Shown here one piece after another: positions 36,171-49,110 of a stretch of 64,000 nt of DNA (position 1 is the first letter of the stretch; every line of letters starts with the position of its first letter). Source of the stretch: Panagrolaimus kolymaensis (Eukaryota; Nematoda; Chromadorea; Rhabditida; Panagrolaimidae); contig JAJQJQ010000031.1 of assembly GCA_028622995.1 (NCBI GenBank), positions 1,488,001 to 1,552,000 on the forward strand, read 5' to 3'. The translations under genes and the position numbers were made by a program. Under the pieces are notes generated by a model. That model was not told where the DNA came from, did no database searches, and saw only the letters and a program-made list of their open reading frames with translations.

Positions 36171-37248
36171 TCAAATTCGAGTGGAACTTCGAGGAGGTTC
36201 TTCATGACCATAAAATTGAGCCTATAAAATTTTTAAATTTTGTTTAAACTTCCGAAACTTTTTGTGGAAAAGAAAATCTTACTTGATTATTGTCAGTAAA
36301 ATTAACATTTTTATTATCGATTTCGTCTTCATCGTCAGAATCATCGCTTTCCATGATTCGTGAAGCATGAGCAGAATTATCATGATTTGTAACAATAACA
36401 GTTACATCACCGCTTGCAAGTTTAGGATGGCACTAAAAAAACGATCGTGTGCTTCTAATTCGACAACAACAAACAGGCGAAAATTACCTCATCGCAGACT
36501 CGAACTGGACGTTTATCAATTCCGGGTAAAACAAAACGTTTACTTGAACAATTTCCACAAACTACGTGGCCACATGAACGGCAATGATGCTAAAAATAAA
36601 AATCAATAAGTTTGGTGGAAATCAAAAGGAAAAACTTACTCTTCGATGGATGAGTGTAAATTGTGCCGAATTACAACACATACAAACTGTAACTTCATTG
36701 TCTGGAACCCAAACGGCTGCATGCTCACTTTCAGGACGTTTTCCATCTAAAATTAAAGCATAATTTGTCAATTATGGAAATATTAGTCTAACTTTTAATT
36801 AATTCTTGAACGCATCGTTCAATATGCAACATCCATTCTTGTTTTTCAGTTTCAGTGGCCGCATAAACCGCGAAGGATTTCATGCGAGTTTTAATAATCC
36901 AACCATGTTTTACATCTAAAAATTCAATTTTATATATGCAAATTTTTTATTTAGAATTTTCTTACTTGCTTCATCTTCAAGATTTCCAAGTTGAACCTGC
37001 TCCAATGGAATCATTCGCTGTTTATGATATCGTTTTTTAGAAATTAAAATTGAACCATAAACTAATAAATCATTAAATAAAAAGAATTGTCGAGGTTTAG
37101 CTTTTTTTCTACACATTTTCATTAATACCCCTTCTCCAACTAAAACCCTTCCTTCATTCCAGAGTGGTTCACCTTGAGATCCAAAACATGCTTCAATATT
37201 TTCAATTCTACGCTGATTTGCTGGACTATGACGTAACCGATCAACCAT
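36171..37248 (-). CDS. Phafin (PLEKHF) PH-FYVE domain protein, 271 aa
   Basis: Minus-strand exons 37248-36966, 36915-36793, 36746-36640, 36589-36488, 36432-36283 and 36221-36171 give 271 residues. The N-terminal [20 protein letters not shown] and the following PH domain (about 35-135, with [13 protein letters not shown]) match the conserved start of PLEKHF1/2. The FYVE finger follows: WVPD (148-151), CMCC (157-160), RRHHCRSCG (170-178) and RVCDE. Both lipid-binding signatures are intact, so binding of PI3P on endosomes is expected, with roles in endosome fusion and autophagy. The tail is acidic ([10 protein letters not shown]), as in family members. A TTTTCAG acceptor just upstream of the ATG suggests trans-splicing. 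It is last in a minus-strand tandem of three genes, 649 bp behind the NAPE-PLD stop. Confidence 0.92.
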
Positions 37249-37896
37249 AGTAGCTAATTTATAACTGAAAATAAAAAACAATAATGACTTCAAATTAATC
37301 AAAACAAATAAAAATAAAAACAAGCGAGCAGAAACAATAATAAAATAAATTTTTTTGATGACGCATCAAAATCAAAAACAATTATGCTTTGTCGTTGTTG
37401 TTGTTGCTCGACTCGAACAATCAATGATTCAAAGTTTGCTTCAAAAAAAGTTTAAAACATATGAAAAACTTTTCTAGAAAAAATATATATAAATTTCATT
37501 AAAGAAAAAACATTTTTGGTAGGAAAAATATTGAATCAATTTCAACCAACAAAAAAAAGCAAAGCGATCAAAGTATTAGTGTGACAATATTTTTTTTCTA
37601 TCTTTCAAAGGATCAGTCTCAAAGTTAAAGAAAAATCTTGAAGCGAAAAAAAAAAGAAAATAGAGCAGCATTTTTTAGAGTATTTTATGTGACATAAATA
37701 AAAAAGCTTGCATCTATTTTGCCTTTCTTAAAACAATGTTTTCCATTAAAAAAAAGAAAACTTTTAAAATAACTATTTTTGTTTTGAAAACTCATCTTTA
37801 GTTTATTTTCTTTAATTTATTGTATCTTACAAAAGTGAAATATCGCAACAACAAAAAAATAATAAATTAAATAAAATTATTTAAAAAGAAATAAAT

Positions 37897-39118
37897 TTAA
37901 CTTTCATAAATCCAGGTTTTTCCATGTCCAATCGTAAATACTTTTTTAATATCAAAGCCATGTTTTTGAGCTGCTTCTTCAAAAAGTTTTACTGGTTCAA
38001 GGTATGGCTAAAAACGAATTAAAATTAAAATTTATAAATAAATTTGTATGACAAACTTCATTGGATCCCATTTCATAAGTTCCCCAATGAATTCCAATCG
38101 TGTTTTCAGCTTTAACATATTTATGAATTAAAACTGCTTCTTCGGGATCGATGTGCTGAGATCGCATAAACCATCTAAAGCCAAAAAAAATTCATAAATG
38201 AAGTAAAAAATAGAGGTTTACCTAGGACAATAACACCCAATAGGAATAGCAGCAAGTTGAAATGGGCCATATTTATCTCCAAGTTTTTTAAATTCTTCTT
38301 CACATAATCCTGTGTCACCCGAATAATAAAATTTATGAGTTTGTCCCATAATTGCCCATCCACACCAAAGTGTTTTGCATCGATCTAAAGCACCTCGTTG
38401 ACTCCAATGTTGAGCTGGAACACATAGGACTGTAAATGATTTTCCATTCTTTTTAAAATCATAAGTTTCTCCCCTAAAAGTTTCTAACCAATAATTAATT
38501 ATTAACCAATAATTTATACCAATTTTTTTCAATAACTTCCACATTTTTTGCTTTTGATCCAACGAACTTTTTTAATCCTAAAGGCACAAGCCATTTCATT
38601 TTTGGATTTCTGTCAGAAATTCTCATCACAGCGTTACAATCCAAATGGTCATAGTGATTGTGGCTTATGACTCCGACATCAATCTATAAAATTAGTTTTG
38701 TGTCGCCAAAATGTTATTTTTTTGAGGATATTACCGGTGGCAGATTCTCGATTACACATGGCGGTCTCACATATCTTTTTGGTCCAGAAAATTTAAAAGG
38801 TGAAGCTCGAGCTGAGAAAACTGGATCAGTAATTAAATTTAAACCTTCTAATTGAACAAAAACTGTTGCATGTCCAAGCCAAGTTGCAGAAAGGTTTGAT
38901 TTCGAATCAAATTTTGGTGTCAAAACTGGTAAAGCTTTTGCAACTTCTGTTTTATTTGGAATTTTTGAATCATCTTTTTCTGTTAGTAACCATTTCGCTA
39001 TTCTCAAAAGGCTTGGAATTCCGCCCCAATCTTTAAATGATGGAGGATTTCCATATTTTATATTTCCAAAAAATGTTTTACTACATATTGGTTTTGCAAA
39101 ATATGACGTTGGCGACAT
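37897..39118 (-). CDS. N-acyl-phosphatidylethanolamine phospholipase D (NAPE-PLD), 342 aa
   Basis: Minus-strand exons 39118-38735, 38683-38520, 38473-38222, 38174-38057 and 38007-37897 give 342 residues. It is a metallo-beta-lactamase-fold hydrolase that releases N-acylethanolamines, including endocannabinoid-like lipids, from NAPE. Visible signatures are [13 protein letters not shown], the di-zinc motif HNHYDHLD (136-143), the AQHWSQRG segment, YYSGDTG with its metal-binding Asp, and a C-terminal GIHWGTYEM His. Length fits animal NAPE-PLD. All metal ligands I can place are present, so the enzyme should be active. The gene lies between AdipoR and Phafin on the same strand. Confidence 0.92.
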
Positions 39119-39845
39119 TCAATTTAACTTAAAATAAATTAATCGAATTAAAAAAAGCACATGAGCCAACCAATAACAAATTAATTACTTAAATTTTTAT
39201 GGAATCTCAAAATTTTTTAACGAAAATTAACGTCTTCCATTAATGTGAAACCAATCATCAAAAAAATAATTTTTAAGGTAAAAATTTTACTTCTTTTATT
39301 TATTTTTTGCAACACTAATCAAAACTTTACAAAAATCGATAAAGATTAAAAGCAAAAAAAGGCATTGACTTTAATATGATTGCATAGCAGAGTAAAGTAA
39401 AAAAAGGATAGATTGATACAAAAATAAGTATACAATAAAACCCGCACACACAAATAAATTTATACAATGACCAAAATTAATTAAATATTATAAAAATAAA
39501 AATAAAGCCCGTGACAACAAATTAATTAGAAAAATAGAAAAAAATTCAACATTGTACAATAAAAAAATCGGCTATTGTCTAGGCGAAAAGAATTAGAATG
39601 AAAAAAATAAATTTAAAAAAAGGATAGCTGCTTTCTAAAAATTTAGGAGCTTTAAAAATAAGATGACGACAATGCACGAAAATGGAATTAAAGAAAAAAG
39701 TTGGTTTTCAGCCTTATCACAGAGCTTAGCACAACAGAATAGAAAACTTGGTGTATGCACTAAATTTTTTGTTTGTTGTTGGACCATTTTTTAGAATTAT
39801 TACTCGTTAGTAAAAATAATTAAAAGAAAAGAAATAAAATAAAAT

Positions 39846-42073
39846 TTATAGTTCATTATGAATATAATTATAAAGTGATGGAGCGGGAGTAGAACCCATA
39901 TCCATTATTTCAGTTGATGGACATGTTGCAGTTAAACGTTTATAAGCCATTTCTTGAACCCCATAAAAATGAGTAAAAGCTGCAACCACCACGCATAAAT
40001 GGAATAATTGATGGGATTGGAACTAAAAAAGCATACATTTTATTTAAATTTGAACCTTAAAAATTTGCATAATTTTCATACCCAATAATCACATTTTCCT
40101 GGGAAAAATCTTTCTGGAGTTCGTGTTGCATAAAGTAAAGCTCCAACAAGATATAAAATAGCCATAGTTAAAACCCAATAAAAACTATTTTCATCTATTA
40201 ATCGTCGCATGCCATCGGTGTAAATAAAATGAATGGTTGGAATAATTCCGCTGCATCCCATCGAAACAAATACTCCAGCTCTCAATGGTCGATATCGACT
40301 TTCACCAAATTTATCCCATAATGAAACTATAATGGCTCCAATTCCTAGCACGATGACCATAGCTATGTAAGTATATTTAGGTTCTCGACGACAATAAAAT
40401 CCATAATATATCCATGGAATGAATGATCCAATTATAAGTAACGAAATGCCCATGTAATCAAGCCTAAAAACCAAAATTTTTGATTACAGATGTCAAAAAT
40501 TTTAAAAAATTACATACTTGCTAAATAATTTTACAACAGGTTTGGAATGGCATGATAAAGTATGGAATAAGCATGAAAGTCCAAGGCATACAATGGCTCC
40601 AGCAAAAAAGAAAGAAAAAACTAGCTTTTCTTGAAAGTCGATATGGCCTTTAGGACGGGATAAAAACCATGAAGCGAGAATAAAAAAGGCCACACATCCT
40701 GAAAAAAAATTTTAATGTTAATTTACTAAGAAAATTGATTTTAAAAAATTATTAAGAACTTTTAAATTTTAAAACGAATGTTGTTATTTTTGCTTAAGGT
40801 GCCAGACGACGCTGATTTACGTCACCAATCTTTTATTTTTTTGTTTATCCATTTTTTTATTTTTTTTTGTTGTCTTCTTTTTTCTCCGACTTTGTTTTTC
40901 TTCTTCTTTAAAATACGCAGCAATCACATTTTTTTGTTTTGTTTTGTTTCAGTAAGCAATAAGAATGCCTTTTAACAGACCAAAACAAAAATATATCACG
41001 TGATTGAAATTGAAAAAAAGCCACCCAACCACCTGTGTTTATTTGTGGCGGGTGATTGATAAGGGTCGACTCACCCCATTCATTATTTTTGTCTGGGCAA
41101 CAAAAAAGAAAAGTCAATTAAATGGACGAGAAAATTAATGACATCGAAAAACTATCAAAAAAACGAGCGGGAAGAAGTCCGAAATTTTTTATTTGCAAAA
41201 AAGAATGTTTCTCGAATTTTCTATTTCTATTTTTAAAAAAGATTTAAGAAATAGAAAAAAGCTAACCGATTAAATGAGTCCAAATATTTCCGGTTTCAGT
41301 GTGAAGCGACAAAATGCTTTTAAAACATTCTGCAAAACTGGGTAAAGGCGGGCGATGGCCTGATCGAAGATATTCATTATCTTGAAGCCATTCAGGAAGC
41401 TTTTCATAGGTTTGAACTGTCCATCGAGCAGTCCAGGTCTGCAAAAAATTAAAAATTATATATTCTAACTTTTTCGAGAAGACAAAACTCACAGTTTTAA
41501 CAACATGATGCCCATCAACAACAGATTCAGTTCTTTCAATCACATCAACTTTTAAATGAGCTTCGTCATCGAATCTAATATCATCATCGGTTTCATGCCT
41601 CCACATCCCTGATGAACCACGAACATATCGAGATTCAGTATGGGCATCGCCGGGATAACTTTTGCTAGATTTTAATAGTTGAGTTTTATCTGTGGGAAAT
41701 TCGGGTTCGGCTAAAATAAAAAAAATTATAAGAAAAAAATGATTTGTGAAAAAGCTTACAATAGTCTCCTTCATCTTCCGAAGAACTGGATTGTGAAACA
41801 ACTTTACTTCGACTAATTAAAACTTCCACTGGGGATAGTTTACTTTGGGATTTTGTGATCTAAAATTATTATTTTTTTTGGTAACTATCGATTAAAAAAG
41901 TTTAAATAAAATTTTGATACCTGCACAGAAGTGGAATCTTCAATAACATGTTCATTTATATTTTCATTAGCTTTACCATGAGTTACAATTTGTCGAGCTT
42001 GTTGCAGCGCGTCATTAACCGAGGGTTCAACAAAGTTTTTAGATAGCTTTCTATTGGGCTTCGGGGAACTCAT
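39846..42073 (-). CDS. Adiponectin receptor-like PAQR family protein, 460 aa
   Basis: Minus-strand exons 42073-41921, 41859-41760, 41710-41493, 41438-41267, 40698-40518, 40463-40082 and 40022-39846 give 460 residues. A long polar N-terminus (about 190 residues) precedes the conserved EYLRSGHRPPLPSFAECFKS segment and seven membrane spans. Zinc-site residues of AdipoR are present: FHTLSCHS (His260), Asp277 in KLDYMG, and SHQLFH (His406, His410). The family acts in the plasma membrane on ceramide and fatty-acid metabolism and membrane fluidity (PAQR-1/PAQR-2 in worms). The start follows a TTTTTAG acceptor at 42081-42087, consistent with trans-splicing. Intron 4 is long (41266-40699). It is the first of three tandem minus-strand lipid-related genes. 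Confidence 0.93.
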
Positions 42074-44674
42074 TTTTCTCCTAAAAAGCAATAAGTTGAA
42101 AAATAAGGAAAGTTTTAAAAAATTTGAAGCAAAAAATTGAGACGTGAATCACGGAAGAAAGTGAATCAAATAAGGAGAAATGTGAAGAAATAAAACAAAC
42201 AACAAAATAAAATATGCATTTCCCGAGAAAAATAATAAAAATAAAATAGTCTAGGTCGTCGTTGCAAGGTCGCAGACAGCAAAACTTTTTGCAGGTTGCA
42301 ACAGTGCAACGCAAATCAATCAACAACAAACTTCGACCAAAAGAAACGTTTTTTTCTTTTATTTTTATTATTTCGTCTCAAATCAAAATTAAACTTTTCA
42401 CTTTTTTTAATTGTAAAAAAACGGAAAAATCGGGAAACGTAACCTAAAAATAAAATAACATTTAAACAATTTTACTTTTTTATTTTACATGGAAGTTTAA
42501 AATTTTGGCTGAATGGGCAGGCCAAAATGTGTTTTTGTGTTAGAAAAAAAAATTGAAAATGAGACAACAGCAGCGACGAGGACGACGACAACAACAACCA
42601 CATTGCATATATTTTGTTCTTTTTCAACAATGATCACATCAAAGAACAAAAAAAATAACTCTAACAAGTAGTAGACCTCGTGTTTTTTCCCTTTTCTCTT
42701 TTTTTATTTTTGCGAAAAAAATAAAAGAAAAATAAATGGGTGTCCACGAGGCAGGCGGCAGGGAGTCCTGGTTCTCATGTGCTTTTTTAAGCCAGAAAAA
42801 ATAAAATTGTCTAATTTGAATCATTTTTAAAACATGGTCTTCTTTTTTTGCATTGAATCAAATTTTTATGTGAAACAGTGAAACAGTGGTAAATAAAATG
42901 AAAATAGAGACTTAATGAGCGCTAAAAACAAAAAAGATAAAATTAAGCCACGACACGACACAAGGAAAAAAACGTGAAAGAAAATAGGTCAAAGTACAAA
43001 ATGAAATTTGACCAAAGTTGCAAAAAAATATAAAACTGAAAAATGAGAAACTTGAATAAAAAGGTGAAGTCCTAGAGCAAACAATATTTTTTTTCATGAT
43101 TCTATTAATTTTTAATGAGCATTTAAAAAAGTTGCTGGCCATGGTACCATTAAACTAAGCAACAGCAAATATTATAAAAACTTTTATATTTTTAATTTTA
43201 ATCTTCTACAACATTTAAATATCGACACCCGTTTTCTCGAATTTATTTTTTTCTAAAACTATTTTTTTAAAACACTTTGATTCGGTTTTTGTTTAAAAAG
43301 TCTGTTTCAAACTAATCAAAGAAGAATGAAAAACAATTATTTCATTTTTTAAACGAGTAAATATTTTGTAATTTGTTTATTAAATAAAAATTCAATAATA
43401 AAGTCAAAAGAAAAAAAGCAAATTAAGATACAATATTTTCTTGTGGTTTTTTGACATTCATACATTTGAAAGTAGTTTTTGTGATTTAATTTTTTTTGTT
43501 CAAAAAATTCTCGACGATAACTTTGGTAAAACCACGGATATGCATGATTTTGCAAAAAACTAAATAAAAGTCTTTTGCAACTTTTTTTTAATCAAATAAA
43601 TAAAAGTTCATTAATAGTTTATTCAAAGAACTCTGTTGTTTGTTTTAGAAAGCTATATTATTTACAAAAAAAATCAGACTCTCCTTTTAACTCAATCTTT
43701 GTGACTTTGCTTTTTTGACATCAGCAATTTTTCTTTTTGATTCAAAAGTTCCAAGAAATGATATCAAAATGCATTTTTTTCCCAAAATAACAAATTCTAA
43801 AAAGATATTATTATTTATTTTCATTTTTCCATTTTTTCATTTCTTTTTACCCCAAACAAAGTGAAATAAAGAAAGCAAAAAGCCAAAAATCCCATCCATG
43901 TTTATTCATTTATTTCTAATCTTTTAAAAAAAGTGAAGAATAAAAAATTGTCATAGCTTTTTTGTTAACAATTTTTACATTTTAAAAGGATTTATTGATT
44001 TTTATTTCATTTATTCCCTCATAAAAAATGTTTATGCTATGCTTTTAACAAACATTAAATTTTTTTAACCCTTTTTCAATGAGGCCATAGACGCATATTT
44101 AATGATTACTTTATTTTCTTGATAAGCATTATGCTGAAATTCTTTCATTTTCCATTAAGCTTGCTGCTTGCTTTTTTTCTTTCACACTTAAATGGAAAAA
44201 AAAATAAAAGAAAGAAATGAAGAAAATGAGCCTAAGCACAAAGATACCATACCCATACGTGCGTGGGGGATGACGTCAATCATAGATGCCAAAATGAAAA
44301 ATAAGCTTCTAGCTGCTGCTTTCTTGTTTTCTTCAAAGACTTCATCACTCCTTTTCCGTGTTTCCTTCGCTGCTTTTATAGAGTATTTTTTTTCTTTCAT
44401 GTGCCATATTTTTTTAGGTAGAGAACGCAGAAACATACACACACTTGAAGAAAGCCATATTTGCTGCTACCATAGTTGCTGCCTCTGGCATTTTTTGCTG
44501 CTCCCTCTCTCTCCACCCTTCTTCCATTGACATTTTTTTTTTGCCATCCTCCACTCCACGTCAAGCCAACTAACCAGCAACAACTCAGCTCTGTTATTTT
44601 GTTGTCGATAAAGCCAAAGCTAGCTAAACCAAGCGCATTCTACGAAGCTAGCGTCAACGATGGCAAGCTGGTAA
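42074..44674. other. Divergent intergenic region between AdipoR and the carboxypeptidase gene
   Basis: These 2.6 kb lie between two gene 5' ends. They are mostly AT-rich with no supported gene. The part next to the carboxypeptidase (about 44240-44674) is richer in GC and contains a perfect CRE palindrome at 44271-44278. Confidence 0.5.
44271..44278. promoter_or_regulatory. Candidate CRE (TGACGTCA) upstream of the carboxypeptidase E gene
   Basis: A perfect 8-bp TGACGTCA palindrome lies about 400 bp before the carboxypeptidase start codon. This is the consensus for CREB/ATF-type bZIP factors. Function is inference from position and match only. Confidence 0.4.
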
Positions 44675-46982
44675 ATGAATTCGCTCTATATTTTATTGCT
44701 TTTTATTGCTACGGTTAATAGTTTTTCATTTTTTTCACCTTCATCCTCCTCATCTGATAATGATAATTCAAATAATGCCGAATGGACCCTATATCATAAT
44801 CAACAACAATTAGAAGCAAAATTTGCTGAAATTAATAAAAAATGTCCACATCACACTCAAGTTTATTCCATTGGAAAATCCGTTCAAGGCCGAGATTTAG
44901 TTGTTATGGAATTTTCAACCAATCCAGGAATTCATGAATCATGTAAGTCAGCCACTTTTTTTTACTTTTACTTGAAATTTCAAAAAGTCAACGTCACCAA
45001 ATTTTTAACTTCACTTGTAGAAAAATAACCAGGAACTAAAATTTTACTCTTAATTTTTAATTTTAATTTAATAATTTTTATGTATTTTTTTAGTGAAGCC
45101 CGAAATTAAATACATTGGAAATATGCATGGTAATGAAGTAATTGGACGTGAATTACTCATCCGTTTAGCTGATTACTTGTGCCATGGATTAAATAATAAA
45201 GATCAAGAAGTTAAAGACCTTATTAACTCCACAAATATTCATATTTTGCCTTCCATGAATCCTGATGGCTTTGAACTTGCTTATCAAACCGTAAGCTTTC
45301 ACCCCCAGTTTTTTTTTATCGTTTGCTTTTTTTGAAATATCTTCTTTGACATTTTTCGAAAACAAAGAAAAAGAAACAAAATAAATTAAATTTGCTCCGT
45401 CAATGGTTTTATTTGGTTTTGTTTTTAGGCCCAAGAAGATCGTGGATGGCTTATTGGCCGAACAAATGCCCATGGAATCGATTTGAATCGAAATTTCCCT
45501 GATCTTGATTCAATGTTTTATTACTTTGAAAATATGCAAGTCAATCGTTACGATCACTTACTTGAATATTTTAAAGATGATCATGCTGTAAGTTTCTTTC
45601 CAATTAAATTTCTAATTTTTTATAATTTTTGCACTGAAGCAAATTTAATTATTTAATTATTTAATAAATTTTATTTTACAGTATGAACCTGAAGTTCAAG
45701 CAGTTGGTCAATGGACTTTATCATTACCTTTTGTTCTTTCCGCCAATTTACATGAAGGCGACCTTGTTGCTAATTATCCATTTGACGCAAGTCGTGGCGG
45801 AAGCCAACAACAGTATACTAAAAGCCCAGATGATAAAACTTTCCGGTAAGAAAAAAAATATTTTTAATTATTCCGAAACTAAGAAATTAATTTTTTTTTA
45901 TTACAGTTTCCTCGCTGAAACCTATGCCATTAATCATGCACATATGGCTAAAAACGATCATGCTCCATGTGATGGAACCGCTTCCAATGCCTTCGCTCGC
46001 CAAGGTGGAATTACAAATGGCGCAAAATGGTATTCAGTTTCGGGTGGAATGCAAGATTTTAATTATCTTGCAACAAACTCATTTGAAATCACTTTGGAAC
46101 TTTCATGCGAAAAATTCCCCAATCCTAAACAACTTCCTCAACTTTGGAAAGATAATAAAAAATCTTTAATGGAATTCATGTGGCTTGTAAGTTTTTTATT
46201 TTAAAAGCTTTTAATTACGGTAATATATTTAAAAACAAAGAAAGAAAAAAAATATAAATTTGCGTAGTTTGGTTTTTTTCTGAAAATTAAAAGCAGGCGT
46301 TAAATTTAAATTAAGTAAACTTATTAAAACATAAAATTTTACGCCTGCTTTTATTTTTAATTTAAAAAGTTTTTCAAAAAGATTTTGTTTAAAAAAATTA
46401 CGGTAGAAGTTTCAAGTTATTAAATGTTTTGTTTTTTAGTCCCACAGTGGAATCAAAGGCATTGTCACCGATGCAATCACCAAAAAGCCAATTTCCAATG
46501 CCATTGTTTGGGTTCGAAATGCTTCTTCCACTGATGGACCTATTCGTCATCCAGTTACTTCTTGTAAGTTATTTTCTTACTTTACCTGTCGAGAATCCAT
46601 GGAACTTTTTTTAGGGTTCACTGGTGATTATTTCCGTTTATTAACTCCCGGCAAATATGAAGTTGCTGTTGAAGCTGAAGGTTATGTAACTGAAATTAAA
46701 CCCGTCAATGTTACCAACGCCAAAAAGGGCGAAGCTGTGGTTCTTAATTTCGAACTAAAACTCATGCCTGAAGAACAACCAATGATTGAAAATCTTCCTG
46801 AACAACAACAAGAAGATAATCTCAATTCAGATGATTCATCATCAAATTCAGTTTCAGAAGATATGATTAATTTTAATAATCAACCCGAAATGACTCAAGA
46901 ACGTTTAAATGAATTAAAAGAAATTTTTTCGCGCATTCAAGAACAAGGCCAATATGGTTCAGGACCTGAAGTAGCTTTATAA
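44675..46982 (+). CDS. egl-21: Carboxypeptidase E-like M14 metallocarboxypeptidase, 519 aa
   Basis: Exons 44675-44942, 45094-45290, 45429-45587, 45682-45845, 45907-46186, 46440-46563 and 46615-46982 give 519 residues in one frame. A signal peptide ([17 protein letters not shown]) leads into an M14B catalytic domain. Zinc ligands are MHGNE (His101, Glu104) and NLHEGD (His232); the catalytic Glu is Glu327 in [13 protein letters not shown] transthyretin-like domain follows ([19 protein letters not shown] to about residue 420), then an acidic Gln/Ser-rich tail. This is the neuropeptide-processing enzyme that trims basic residues from prohormone-convertase products in dense-core vesicles. The ortholog symbol is by family resemblance. 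Intron 5 holds a small inverted repeat. Confidence 0.92.
46286..46354. repeat. Short inverted repeat (hairpin) in a carboxypeptidase intron
   Basis: AAAAGCAGGCGTTAAATTT near 46289-46307 and AAATTTTACGCCTGCTTTT near 46335-46353 are inverted with one offset, separated by about 27 bp. The GC-containing GCAGGCG/CGCCTGC core makes this more than AT noise. It is possibly a tiny MITE remnant; no target duplication could be fixed. Confidence 0.5.
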
Positions 46983-49110
46983 AAAAAGAAAAGAAAAATG
47001 AAAAATGAAAAACCCCTCAAAAAAAAATGTAGACGAGACAACAATCAACAATATTTTGGCGACGCACACAAACAGACACACTTATTATATTATAAACAGA
47101 AACATTTTTCCTTACTCTCTCCCTTCCCTTTATTCTCTTTTTTTTGTAAAAATATAATCATTTCTTTTTTATTGGTTTTTTATTTAAATAACACACATAA
47201 TCATTTATCTCTCTCATATTTTCTAGTTTTTTTTCTTCCCTAAAAATCCTTAAAAAAATATAATAATAATTCCTGAGAGAGATATTTTTCTTTTTTTAAC
47301 ACCTAAAGACGGGCCAGTTTAGCGGCGGCGGCATATTTAAACACCAACACCAACAACAATATTTTAACCGAGTGATCTTTTTTTTTAAACTTTAAACTTT
47401 AATTTTTTTGTTTCATTCATTCATAATTATTTAATTAATTCTTTAATTCTTGTACTTTAAACAATCTACGGCGGGAGAAAGATCTCAAAGAAAAAAAACA
47501 TTCTTCTAAATTTTACTTATAAATACTTTGTATGAATTTTTCCATTTCTTTTTTCATTGTATTTTTATTATATTCATTATTCCATAATTTTTAGTCCATT
47601 AAAACTCTTTTTTGTTTTTGGACATTATTATTTTTTGAATGATGATTATTGAGCGGAGGAATAATAAACTTGTTGCATAAAAAATCTTTCAAATTTTTGC
47701 ATGGAAACAAAAAAAAAATAGTGATGTTGTTTATTTATATTTTTAACCCAAATTAACCCATGAAAAAAAAAGAAAATCAAAAACCAGTTACGCATATTCT
47801 TTTTGTTGCCTGAAGAATAAAAAAAAACGTATATCATAAAAATATTGATTTGTTTTATTTTTCAATGAAATTTTATTGTTTCAAAAAATAATAATCTCTT
47901 CCACCTTCCGCCGCCTAAATATATATTTTATGATTTGATTTTTTCTTTGTTGGCCTATTTTGGTCTAAATGATTTCCAATCTCCATCATCGCCAAACGCC
48001 CTTAAAAGTTTTTTTTATCACGTCAAGCGATCACCAGATTTTTTTCTTTCAACTTTTTTCTTTTCTTTTTTTGATTTTCAGTCTTTCTGCAAAATCACAT
48101 CAGCCGCTGAAGAAGAAAAAAAGAAGGCGGATCTAAAACAAAGACGACGACGACAAACGACGAAGAAAAGCGACAAATTACAATCGTTGTTGCCACATGA
48201 AAGTTTTTTTGCTTGCTTGGCGCTTGTGATTTTCGTATTGCCCCGATACACGTAGCAAAAGAAAAAAAAAATTTTTTAGTTTCAAGCAATAATTTTTTTT
48301 CTTATTTTCATTATTTTTGCTGATGATGATCAGTTAGTTTGTTAGTTGGTTATCGGCGGTCGTGTGGCAATTGCTGCTGCTTGCGAGCGACGAGCGAGGT
48401 CGTTGTGGCCTTTTCTTTTTTCTTTTCTTTTTTACAATGGAAAAAGCACAAAATCAAAGCAAAAGCATTTGGGTGCAGGCAATAATGCAAGCAGCAACAA
48501 TCGTCGTCAGTCAGTCAGTTTAGTCTAATATACTCTTATTTCATTTTTTTTCTTTATTCTTTTTTGCCCCCATCTTCCTTTTGCACTTTTTATCTTCTTC
48601 TTCTTTTTGATTTGTGAAAGAGTTTTCCGGCTTTTAGCCTATGCCCCCTTCATATTTCAAACTAAAAAAAACTTGCGACACAAAAAATGAAGAAAAATTT
48701 TATTTTTAAGTTAAAATAAAAAAGTGTAGCTCTTATGACGATGACGAACGGGCAAATAACTGACTGGCTGGGACTAACCACAGCCACAACCGAGAACGAC
48801 AACGACTGCAGGCAGCCAGCCAGTCAGACTTATGTCTCTCTCTCTCTCTTTGACGTCCATGCTTGTTTTTTTGCTATCTTTCCTCTTTTTTTTTCGTCTT
48901 CCTTGACAATTGAGACTTTGTCAGCAGAAACATTTTCACCCACGTGGTTATTTTATATTTCATCTTTCTTTTTTTGTTTGAAAAAATCTTTCGATTTCAA
49001 AAAAAAATTCTTTGATTTTTCTCACGTTTTTAATAATTTTTCTTTAAAGCTTTTCAAATTATTTTTTCTTAAAATATTTATTTTTTAGGTAATAAAAAAA
49101 TAAAATAAAA
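46983..49110. other. Intergenic region between carboxypeptidase and GDH genes
   Basis: About 2.1 kb hold the 3' UTR of the carboxypeptidase gene and upstream sequence of the GDH gene. They contain poly-T tracts and GC-richer patches (about 48350-48500 and 48730-48860, with a CT microsatellite at about 48835-48849). The frames seen are low-complexity. A TTTTTTAG acceptor near 49082-49089 just before the GDH ATG is a plausible trans-splice site. Confidence 0.45.

Noticed and set aside
44458..44482. Partial palindrome GCTACCATAGTTGC as an RFX X-box upstream of the carboxypeptidase
   Set aside because: It departs from the X-box consensus at several positions and lies close to simple repeats.
47935..48255. 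106-codon plus-strand frame between carboxypeptidase and GDH genes
   Set aside because: Phe- then Lys/Arg-rich low complexity, overlaps a minus-strand frame, no signal or splice context.
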